From: Hemerocallis citrina
Lineage: Eukaryota > Streptophyta > Magnoliopsida > Asparagales > Asphodelaceae
Direction of reading: 5' to 3'
Assembly: GCA_017893485.1 (NCBI GenBank)
Contig: CM030366.1
Location: 185,115,947-185,179,946 of the forward strand
Length of the DNA: 64,000 nucleotides
Made by a program: the position numbers and the translations under genes
The notes under the pieces: generated by a model
The model's input: the letters and a program-made list of their open reading frames with translations, nothing else
What the model was told of the DNA's origin: nothing
Databases searched by the model: none
In this document: one piece after another, positions 58,601 through 64,000 of the stretch
Layout of the letters: each line of letters opens with the position of its first letter
How positions within the stretch are numbered: position 1 is the first letter of the stretch

Positions 58601-61600
58601 TCTTATATTAATACAGAAACTAATGTGCAGAAAAATAGATGATGCATAATACTCAATAAATTAGGGTAATTTATTCAAAAATACCCCATTTCTCGAAACC
58701 ATAACAGATACTCCACCCCATAAATTTACCATATCATTACCCTAACCAACACTTGATACTCCACCCATATCACCAAACCAATAAACCTATCATCCTCCTT
58801 CACAAAATCTAGTCCTAGAAAACTCAAATTTCACTCTCATAAAAATCCAAATTCCCAAACACATCCAAATCAAAGTGAGGGCATGGTTAGTACTGATTGT
58901 TGGCTTGACACTGCTACCTTGCTAAATGTGCCATTAACAAGCATGTTGGGGATGGAATAGTTTTGAGGGAGAAAGTCATGAAAGGAGTATTAAAAACATA
59001 AAGGCATTAGTGTTGAGGTTGTGGCTCGAATGATCTCATATTAGAAAATCAATTAGATGGATAAAGATGGTTAAGTTAGATTAGACCCCATATTGGAAAA
59101 TCAATTAGATGGATATAGATGGTTAAGTTAGATTAGACCCTAGACTCCAATAGGAGTTTCTCCTTTCATGTCATAAAGGGCAATGAATAATTTACGAACT
59201 ATCCATCTGGACTATGTGGGCTAAAGTTAATGGGAATTTGTCGTAACAATTTGGACCGTTCATTAATAGGGAGAAGAGATTTGGAGAGCGAATCAGGACC
59301 GAACAAGGAGAGAACAAAGACAAAGGAAAAGCGAACCTTATACAAAAACATATGGGTTTTTAACACGTATACCCCTAACAAATATGCTAATATCATATAT
59401 ATCGTTCAAAAATGTGTATTTTCATATTTTCCCCTAACAATATGAGCTCATTTCTTATTTACCCCTAAAAGTTGCTTCGAACTACGTGTATTTAAATTTA
59501 TAAGATTAGTGACGAATTTGGCTAGAAAACATGATGAAGAAGATGAAATTACAAAAATGTACTGTAAATTTGTCCATTTATTAAGAAAACTGAAGAAAAA
59601 TTAAGAATTGTTGATGCGTTTCAGTTGATTTTATAGTCGATTAAGTTTATAAAGTAAGAAGAGGAAGCTTGACTAGTGGAGGAAGGGTATTTCAGTCATT
59701 TTACATAAAATCTATTAAATAGAATTGCATATTTTATACATTATTGTGTTTTTAAAGTAGTTCTAACTTAAGGGATAACTAAGAGGTTGGACACACATTG
59801 TTATGGGTAAAAGTGAAAATACATATTTGTGAGGGGTATATGTGATATTCACATATTTGTTAGGGACATACATGTTAAAAGCCTAGAATATATATAGGGC
59901 TATGTTATCCAAATCTTAGATTTGATCTAAGCTACATTCCATTTGAATTGCAATTAGTAGGCCCAAAAGTGGAGAAAGATTGTTACCTTTTAGTCGAAAA
60001 GAGTTTGCGTTTCAATCCTTGGAAACGTAACCTTTCATTTGAGACCTCGTTAAGGTGGTTCTCCAAATAATTCTATGCACGTGGCACGTGGCGGTATCCG
60101 ATTGGACCGCCCCCGAATAACTTTGTGTTGGACGTGGTTGGATGTGGCAGGTGGCAGTATCGAATTGGTGAGGGTAATAAGTGGCGTGACCCATCTGAGT
60201 GGTGCCTGTGTTTTTGAATTTTGTGCGTGTTGCCCGCGCTATGTGGTAGCATATGATTAGTCTGCAGGTAACCATTTGATTCTCTCGAGAGTGGAATGTG
60301 CGCCTCAGTCCCCATTTGTATTTCTTTTACTAGCTCCTCTAGTTCATTTTTCTGGTGCCACTGGTGCTTATAAGGTCTCAAGCTTACAAATACAGCTGTA
60401 GGAATTTAGGGAATTTTATGATCAAGATATCTGTTGGGGAGTAATACATTCATTTCTCCAAATACACCTTTGAATTCAGAGAGTAACTGAGTCAATTCAG
60501 GTTTGAAGACCTGGGGGAGCTATTGAAGTTGACACTAAAGAGATTTGAAGTAGAAGTTTGCATAAGGGTTTTTTCTACTGGTTTTGGGTTTGTAACTTCT
60601 AGATCACCTGCTACAACTCATTGTAAGGTTTTGGTTTCACCAATTTGCTTAAACCTAATAGAATACTGTTTGAAGTTAAGCCATAGCTCCCCCAATGCTT
60701 TCGTCCAATACCAGTTGACAATTGCCCATTGGTAGGACGTAGAAAATCTGTTGTAACGCCCTGATTACGCTCACCTACTCATCTAAGAACTCGGTATAGT
60801 CACGGCCCCGCCACAGGACTAAAGTTTCACCCAAAAGACTAGTTAGCCGGAAGGCACTTTGGGATCATGGACTTCAGTATATAAGGAACTCTCCACCGAA
60901 TCTCCTATCGGATGTACGACTAAATTTCCTACACTAATACAACCTATTCAACAAACCTTTATATCTAACTATTTTCTAAGCCCATTAACAATACAATAAT
61001 ATATTTTTAGCCCATTAATTAATTATAAGTCCAACTTTAGGGGATATTACATCTGTGGTTATTTGCACTCTTGGTATTCATAATTCACATTCTCGCAGAG
61101 CCCTTCACATTCAATTTTCTCTCCATTGACCACTATGACTTCAAAGAGAACATGTCTCTTAATAGGAAGAGGACTTAGACACTATCTTTAAGTCTTACAA
61201 AATTGTGAGTTGACCCTGTGTCTAAGAGAGTGTACACTTCTCTCCCTCCTATCTTGCCTATGTATTTGATGGTTTGAGGAGTTGAAGCACCAGTCATGGC
61301 TTCTAGAGATATAGCAGCTACAGCATGGGCTGCATTGTTGGGACTGTGTTCTCCCCATTTGCCTTTGGAGTGAGCAAATTTAGTTCCTTCTCAGATTCTG
61401 TATTTTCTCCAGAATCACTCTCAATCCAGTTATTCAGTTTGCATAAGGCTTTTCCTTTATTGCACCTATTCCCCCTCACCCACTTCTTATCGAAAACACA
61501 ACCCTTTTGCCTTCTTATCAGCAAAGTAACTGATCAACTTGGCCCACTTTTGGAGAATCAAACCCCTTGTTCACAGAGTTTACAGTGACTGCAGACTGGT

Positions 61601-63475
61601 TGTTCAAGGAGTACTGATTTTCTGGTTTGAAGAGGTAGGATTGTGGCTATGTTTGAAAACACCACTGATGAGGACATCTTTATAGTTTAGGATTTTTATT
61701 TTATTACCGTTTTTATTTCTAGCAATTATAGCCATATGTAATCTTTTTGTAATTTTTAGATTCTGAGAATATTTTGGAGATATGTTTCAAGATGTAATTG
61801 AGCCTATTTAAAGGCCCTGAGATGAATGAGAAAAGAATGTCATTATTGATAAAAAAAATCTGTGTTGAGTTTTGCTCTTCATTTTCTCTCCTTTGTGTGA
61901 TACAATTGAGATACAAATTAGGGTTTGTGATAAATCCTAATCTAGTTTTAGAATTAGTGATTAATTCTAAAATTTATCCCCAATTAAAAATCCCAAATAC
62001 AATCTCCCCTAATCCCAATTTTACAAATCCCCTAACTCAAACCCTAATTCCCCTCATTAGCCGCCGCCTCTTCACCATCTCCATCTTCTTCCTTCTTCGT
62101 TTTCACCCAAACCCACCCGAAGCTCCAAACCGATCTCCACCAACAGACCCAACTCCACATACCCCTCATCTCCTTCATCCTCCACTCCCGACCTATCCCC
62201 AGTTCCCTTCGCCACCCAATCCCGCACCCCCAACTCCGGCGACCCATCACCACCACTACCTGACCTCATCGCCTCCATCAACCTCCCTCCCTCTCATCGA
62301 AACCCTAACCTCCGAACTCTTCATCTGAACCCACTACCCATCCACAGCCAACACCCCAAACCTCCACAAATTCCCCAACAACCCTCGACTGCCTTCTCCA
62401 TTCCTGTGCGCCCGTTCGCCCCCTTCCTTCGACGCCGTCACTCGTCGGCCAGCCTTGCTGTTGTTGCTGCCGCTCTTCTATTGTTGCTGCGTTGCTGTAC
62501 TGTCCACTTCGAGATCTATGCTGGTTGTCTACATTCGGTATACTCTTTCCATTCTTAATATTTGTGTTTTACTGCCCTATTATCTAGCATATTATCTAAT
62601 TTGCCTGTCGACCACAAAATACTGAGATTGAGTGATCCACATGCTAGAATAGAGTACAAATCGATATTGGACTTATTACTTGCTAACATATAGGAACTTA
62701 ATTATTGATTGAGGTTGAATTATTAATTGAGACTGTTACATTTGATTCAATTCTTGAAAATCCATCACACCTGTTAACTGTTAAAAATTTCTTAGATCAG
62801 CACTTTCATGTTGGTAAAATTAACCCATTAAAATTCTTGGAAATTCTCTATTTAGGGTTGGTTTTACATCAACCACCATTACTATACTTCACGCCCATCT
62901 TTTGGCACATCTAGATGGTTTCCCTAGCTGCACCTTCCCTATAAGCATTAGCCACCATAAGAGTGCTTAACCCTAACTTCATGCTGCAACTCCTCTTTCA
63001 AGCCTGAGATATAGCAATCAACAAGCACTGGCATGGAAAAGGGATAGTTTAAGTGACTATATCTGATGAATTGCTTGTGATAGTCTTCCACACTCCCAGT
63101 TTGTTGGATTTTAAACAAGGCCGCATTATTTGAAGCTCCGAAGGCCCATATTGCAATAACAGCTCCTTCAACAATTTTCAACTCACTTCCAATCTATAAT
63201 TAAGAGCAACCTAGTGATGGGCTAAACCCCTCGGTGAACAATTTGCTACCCTAATCAAGATTCAGTTGTTCTTAGGATCCTTTTGTCACATAGTTATTTG
63301 ATAAATTTTGCATTTAACATGGCATGTATAATTTCCAAATTTCTATTGAAATAGAAAAGAAAAGGTAAAGAAGCACAATACCATTTCTAGTTGCAGGTAA
63401 TGTCTGTTCTTCCTGCAGCTTCCGTTGATAATCCTGTTCAAATCTGTCTAGAGCATGCAGCTCATGGTAGAGCTC
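30099..63475 (-). CDS. PSI-type (DUF668) nuclear growth protein gene, last 8 coding exons; 5' end beyond window
   Basis: Eight exons joined by GT-AG introns give 365 residues and a stop, with every junction in frame: 63382-63475, 58315-58409, 57967-58036, 46177-46277, 44841-44957, 33548-33624, 33388-33432, 30099-30597. The product includes [36 protein letters not shown], the DUF668 segment ([58 protein letters not shown]), and a Ser/Arg-rich tail with [12 protein letters not shown]. This matches the Arabidopsis PSK SIMULATOR (PSI1-3) family, nuclear proteins required for growth. The N-terminal DUF3475 part must lie to the right. Introns of 11.7, 11.2, 5.0 and 2.8 kb are filled with mobile DNA. 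Splice sites are intact, so the gene is probably functional. The exact PSI paralog is not resolved. Confidence 0.9.
30690..30848. repeat. (AAAAAC)n-like A-rich tract in the last intron
   Basis: Repeats of GAAAAAACA and long A runs on the plus strand, i.e. a U-rich tract about 100-250 nt upstream of the last exon in the minus-strand transcript. Confidence 0.85.
31438..32743 (-). mobile_element. hAT-type DNA transposon remnant, 8-bp TSD
   Basis: Ends are CAGAGACGAAGCC and, reverse-complemented at the right, TAGTGACGGAGCTT. Perfect ATTAAGGG duplications at 31430-31437 and 32744-32751 match the 8-bp TSD of hAT. On the minus strand from 31849 a start [15 protein letters not shown] resembles the N-terminus of TTF-type zinc-finger/hAT proteins, then degenerates. 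An (AT)n microsatellite lies at 31601-31657. Confidence 0.85.
31966..32386 (+). mobile_element. TRIM-like miniature LTR retrotransposon, TSD ATGAT
   Basis: 421 bp. The left terminal repeat (31966-32088, TGTTATGATCC...CCTAACA) recurs as GGTTATATAGGGAACC...CCTGACA ending at 32386. The first repeat is followed by TTGATATCAGAGCC, a close match to the initiator-Met primer site. TSD ATGAT at 31961-31965 and 32387-32391. The start of the right repeat is diverged. Inside, a roughly 50-bp segment (ATTACTGGTAGCCC...GTGTCGCTAGAGTGA) occurs twice. Confidence 0.82.
33388..33432 (-). CDS. PSI-like micro-exon ([12 protein letters not shown])
   Basis: 45 bp; acceptor TTCAACAG, donor GTCAGT. It carries the invariant [10 protein letters not shown] motif; it was found by motif, being too short to stand out as an ORF. 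Confidence 0.9.
33548..33624 (-). CDS. PSI-like exon, DUF668 ([12 protein letters not shown]...)
   Basis: 77 bp; acceptor TATTGCAG, donor GTCTGT. Follows the 11,216-bp intron that contains the chromovirus-like element. Confidence 0.92.
34338..34715. repeat. Direct duplication in the 11-kb intron
   Basis: About 130 bp starting TACTTATTAATTGATTAACT recurs about 235 bp downstream as TACTTATTAATCGATTCACT, with matching GAGGAAATCAA and CATACATGACA further on. An old local duplication. Confidence 0.65.
35036..35962 (+). repeat. 5' LTR of chromovirus-like element
   Basis: Pairs with 43299-44228. Contains CTAGTGAGAAGTTATGCTTT and a AAACCCTAGATCCCACC leader in both copies. Confidence 0.9.
36300..43330 (+). 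pseudogene. gag-pol of chromovirus-like element, decayed
   Basis: Pieces in order: gag (about 36430-36900), CCHC knuckle [14 protein letters not shown] (37147-37188), protease [10 protein letters not shown] (about 37460), and RT N-terminus ([20 protein letters not shown], about 38070). RT thumb, connection and RNase H follow ([45 protein letters not shown], 38390-39060). Integrase comes last, with its HHCC region (about 39285-39420) and core up to 39812. It resumes after the solo LTR at 42520 ([15 protein letters not shown]), followed by [10 protein letters not shown] and a chromodomain-like end. RT jumps from SGYHQI to the LYANPTKC region, so the palm with the catalytic YVDD is deleted. Many stops and frameshifts. 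Confidence 0.88.
39813..42514 (+). mobile_element. Solo LTR (2.7 kb) inserted in the integrase, TSD TAAAC
   Basis: TGTAACCCCC...GGGGCATAACA flanked by TAAAC at 39808-39812 and 42515-42519. The integrase reading continues across it. A TATAAATACAAC promoter motif lies at about 40458. Same family as the minus-strand copy at 14362-17738. Proline-rich frames near 40449-41190 are leader sequence, not genes. Confidence 0.88.
43299..44228 (+). repeat. 3' LTR of chromovirus-like element
   Basis: Preceded by a purine-rich CCAGAAGAGAA. The polyprotein frame appears to run on into this LTR ([10 protein letters not shown] spans the junction). Confidence 0.88.
44229..44840. other. Purine-rich intron sequence
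   Basis: Mostly A/G (GAGGAAAGAGG-like) on the plus strand, so pyrimidine-rich in the gene's orientation. The hydrophobic minus-strand frames here are composition artefacts. Confidence 0.55.
44841..44957 (-). CDS. PSI-like exon, DUF668 ([14 protein letters not shown]...)
   Basis: 117 bp, phase 0 at both ends; acceptor TTTCTCAG, donor GTATTA. Confidence 0.93.
45076..45142. repeat. Inverted GT/TA microsatellite pair
   Basis: GTGTGTGTATATATAT and, about 30 bp on, ATATATATACACACACAC form a possible hairpin in the intron between DUF668 exons. Confidence 0.7.
46177..46277 (-). CDS. PSI-like exon, DUF668 start ([14 protein letters not shown]...)
   Basis: 101 bp; acceptor ATATTGCAG, donor GTAAGT. 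The highly conserved core of DUF668. Follows an 11,689-bp intron containing the LTR element 47687-54724. Confidence 0.93.
46278..47389. other. Intron sequence, nothing recognised
   Basis: Left part of the 11.7-kb PSI intron. No ORF or repeat border resolved. Confidence 0.5.
47390..47640. repeat. AT-rich degenerate tandem repeat
   Basis: Imperfect 20-30-bp units based on TTAAGTTATATATCACA and TTGAGTTATATATCAC, about ten copies, next to the retroelement insertion site. Confidence 0.7.
47687..48307 (+). repeat. 5' LTR of second Tat-like element
   Basis: 621 bp. It lacks about 45 bp present in the 3' LTR around CGGGTCCGAAGATGGG; the missing piece lies between short ATAA-containing repeats, so it is probably a deletion here. 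Confidence 0.9.
48378..50833 (+). pseudogene. gag-protease of second Tat-like element, decayed
   Basis: Starts near ATG 48378, with a stop after five codons. The best preserved stretch is 49177-49671, the gag domain ([29 protein letters not shown]). It is broken by TAA at 49669-49671 where the related element has a Glu codon, then continues in the same frame to 50052 with knuckle-like [15 protein letters not shown]. After a frame change come the protease site [15 protein letters not shown] (about 50320) and [12 protein letters not shown] end. The protein would have stopped after protease, as in the element at 17862. Confidence 0.88.
51052..51480 (+). repeat. 115-bp tandem repeat
   Basis: AGTTTGGAGTCCAA-type blocks recur at 51112, 51227, 51342 and 51458 (115-116 bp). 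Each unit has CGATGCCGCTTTAGTCGCTTG and TTCGGAATTGCTCCTACAACT-like parts. The first, partial unit begins about 51052. Confidence 0.85.
52020..52830 (+). repeat. 120-bp tandem repeat
   Basis: CGGCTCTC-type blocks at 52037, 52157, 52276, 52396, 52516, 52632, 52748 and a partial at 52797 (spacings 116-120 bp). Units share AGAGCCTGGTGATGCTCTTC, CCCACTCGCCTCCCGAGTG and GAGTTCGGAGCTCAACTCTC. Many short inverted motifs. The stretch 52850-53420 is a looser GTTCGCC-rich sequence. Confidence 0.87.
54074..54724 (+). repeat. 3' LTR of second Tat-like element
   Basis: 651 bp, similar to the 5' LTR over its length, terminal dinucleotides mutated, followed by TSD GGGGT. Confidence 0.9.
54725..55025. mobile_element. 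Inverted-repeat MITE, left tip cut off by the LTR element
   Basis: The left arm CATTCGGCATACATTCC...AATCCACACC-like and the right arm reverse complement CATTCGGCATGCATTTC pair over about 110 bp (e.g. GATCTACA, CATAAAACC, GAGGTTT shared). The sequence left of the 5' LTR (about 47660-47686, TAGGAGTGG...GATAT) resembles the reverse complement of the right tip (TAGAGTGG...GATATT). The LTR element therefore appears to have landed near the left end of this MITE. Confidence 0.7.
55470..55571. repeat. 51-bp direct duplication
   Basis: GATGAAAAAG...GGGCTGGTTACCAATAAC...GGGCATCT occurs twice at 55470 and 55521 with few differences. Confidence 0.85.
55572..57966. other. Intron sequence, nothing recognised
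   Basis: Right part of the 11.7-kb intron. No coding or repeat structure seen apart from short ORFs without known motifs. Confidence 0.5.
57967..58036 (-). CDS. PSI-like exon ([13 protein letters not shown]...)
   Basis: 70 bp; acceptor TTTTTTGTAG, donor GTAATT. Short 278-bp intron to the preceding exon. Confidence 0.9.
58315..58409 (-). CDS. PSI-like exon ([15 protein letters not shown]...)
   Basis: 95 bp; acceptor CTTTGCAG, donor GTAGCT. Codes for the basic [18 protein letters not shown] segment. Separated from the previous exon by a 4972-bp transposon-filled intron. Confidence 0.9.
59039..59145. repeat. 52-bp direct duplication
   Basis: GAAAATCAATTAGATGGAT...GGTTAAGTTAGATTAGACCC at 59044 and again at 59096. 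Confidence 0.85.
59354..59883. mobile_element. Inverted-repeat (foldback/MITE) element, about 130-bp arms
   Basis: Left end GGGTTTTTAACACGTATACC and right end reverse complement GGCTTTTAACATGTATGTCC. The arms share CCTAACAAATATG, GTATTTTCA and a CGAACTAC/AGAACTAC block. No exact TSD found; the centre is AT-rich. Confidence 0.75.
59890..60259. other. Intron sequence with a short imperfect duplication
   Basis: GTGGCACGTGGCGGTATCCG (60081) and GTGGCAGGTGGCAGTATCGA (60145) are related. Otherwise nothing recognised. Confidence 0.45.
60752..61051. mobile_element. 300-bp solo LTR or LTR-like insert, TSD TCTGT
   Basis: TGTAACGCCCTGATTACG...GGGGATATTACA, with TCTGT at 60747-60751 and 61052-61056. 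Family unknown; the size suits a small-LTR (TRIM/SMART-like) or copia solo LTR. GTATATAAGG at about 60878 is a possible TATA motif on the plus strand. Confidence 0.75.
61666..62871 (+). mobile_element. Solo LTR (1.2 kb), TSD ACCAC, inserted in gypsy gag
   Basis: TGATGAGGACATC...GGTTTTACATCA flanked by ACCAC at 61661-61665 and 62872-62876. Start, GAGCCTATTTAAAGGCC promoter region and TGAGTTTTGCTCTTCAT leader resemble the LTRs at 35036/43299, so it is a relative of that family. Proline-rich frames inside are leader sequence. Confidence 0.88.
63382..63475 (-). CDS. PSI-like exon ([12 protein letters not shown]...)
   Basis: 94 bp; acceptor TTTAG before GAGCTC and donor GTATTG after AAATG. Encodes 31 residues plus one base, the helical segment just before the Lys-rich exon. 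No further upstream exon is recognisable in 63476-64000. Confidence 0.88.
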
Positions 63476-64000
63476 CTAAACATTTAGAAATGAGTTTAAA
63501 ATTCAGAATAGTGAAGATAATAGATTTTTAAACATCACGATATTAATTTGGTTGAATTCTACATGCAGAAAACTAGAAGTGGAGTGAAAGAAAGAATTGG
63601 CCTGCAGAGAAAGAAGGTATGATAAAGGATAAAAAAGAGAAAAAATTTTGCATAGAGTACAAGCAGTGAATATAACACTTACTCATGCAGAGCGAATTGT
63701 GGAATATAGAAAAATTGACTATCCATCATAAAGCTTTAAATTTACAATGACACATACATAGTTCATATATCAAAATCTATGAGGACAATGGGTCTACATA
63801 GTAATGATTAGAATCAATTATAAAATAATAAGGCGAAGCATGATGCCTAGCCTGAAGTCACATACAATGAAACACGAGCACTTCCATTTGGCAGCTGTGT
63901 CATGTCGGGTGAGTGTGTCAGACAAAAGAATCCAACTAGAGACTAGCCATTTTAGAGTAGGTTTTATCAAATTTCCTAATGTCGGTGAGTCAAGTTGCAT
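63476..64000. other. Intron of the PSI-like gene, no exon recognised
   Basis: No DUF3475 or other PSI motifs on the minus strand; the preceding exon must lie beyond the right edge. Confidence 0.5.

Larger units (their letters stand above)
60260..63190 (-). pseudogene. Decayed Ty3/gypsy gag-protease-RT fragment, interrupted twice
   Basis: Minus strand, in order: gag (63181-62948, [18 protein letters not shown] and [17 protein letters not shown]), then after the LTR at 62871-61666 the gag C-terminus ([19 protein letters not shown], about 61500). Protease with [13 protein letters not shown] lies near 61220, then after the 300-bp insert the linker and RT start ([20 protein letters not shown], about 60375). 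The knuckle has lost cysteines. It ends abruptly near 60260. Frames are broken throughout. Different family from the elements at 35036 and 47687. Confidence 0.8.

Noticed and set aside
61798..62328. 176-codon proline-rich frame
   Set aside because: Lies wholly within the solo LTR 61666-62871; low-complexity leader sequence.

Overview
This is a stretch of a large, retrotransposon-rich flowering-plant nuclear genome, most likely a eudicot. It carries two host genes, both on the minus strand. The first is an intact EIN3-like transcription factor of the EIL3/SLIM1 type (4091-5869). The second is the 3' half of a PSI-type (DUF668) gene. I assembled its last eight coding exons by protein homology and GT-AG splice signals (30099-63475); all junctions keep the reading frame. 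It runs off the right edge. No rRNA, tRNA, CRISPR or bacterial-type features were seen. Nearly everything else is mobile DNA, and many insertions can be delimited to the base by target-site duplications (TSDs).

Layout. 1-3394: 5' part of a Ty3/gypsy (Tat-like) LTR element on the minus strand, with LTR, primer site, gag-protease and the start of reverse transcriptase. 4091-6300: EIL3 with a probable 5'UTR intron. 6618-13104: an L1-type LINE with a 15-bp TSD, inserted about 0.3 kb upstream of the EIL3 leader. 13609-14156: a MULE-type MITE (9-bp TSD). 14362-17738: a 3.4-kb solo LTR. 17862-27585: a complete non-autonomous Tat-like element (TSD ATATC) with sense gag-protease, a spliced antisense gene of the 'putative gypsy type transposon' family with its own TATA box and poly(A) signal, and an 88-bp tandem array. 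27931-30098: a copia remnant, small palindromes and a possible SINE.

30099-64000 is the PSI-like gene. Its introns have been inflated by insertions. The last intron holds a miniature LTR element inside a hAT element inside a foldback element. The 11.2-kb intron holds a chromovirus-like gypsy element whose integrase is split by a 2.7-kb solo LTR. The 11.7-kb intron holds a second Tat-like non-autonomous element (TSD GGGGT) that landed in a MITE arm. The 5-kb intron holds a decayed antisense gypsy copy that took two separate LTR insertions.

The most interesting object is the 17862-27585 element: a convergent two-gene mobile unit whose antisense gene has a promoter, introns and terminator, next to an array of alternating hairpin-forming repeats. 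The left-edge element, with the same 16-base primer-binding site and a related gag but carrying reverse transcriptase, is a plausible relative of its autonomous partner. All assignments are from reading the sequence and remembered family motifs; no database search was run.
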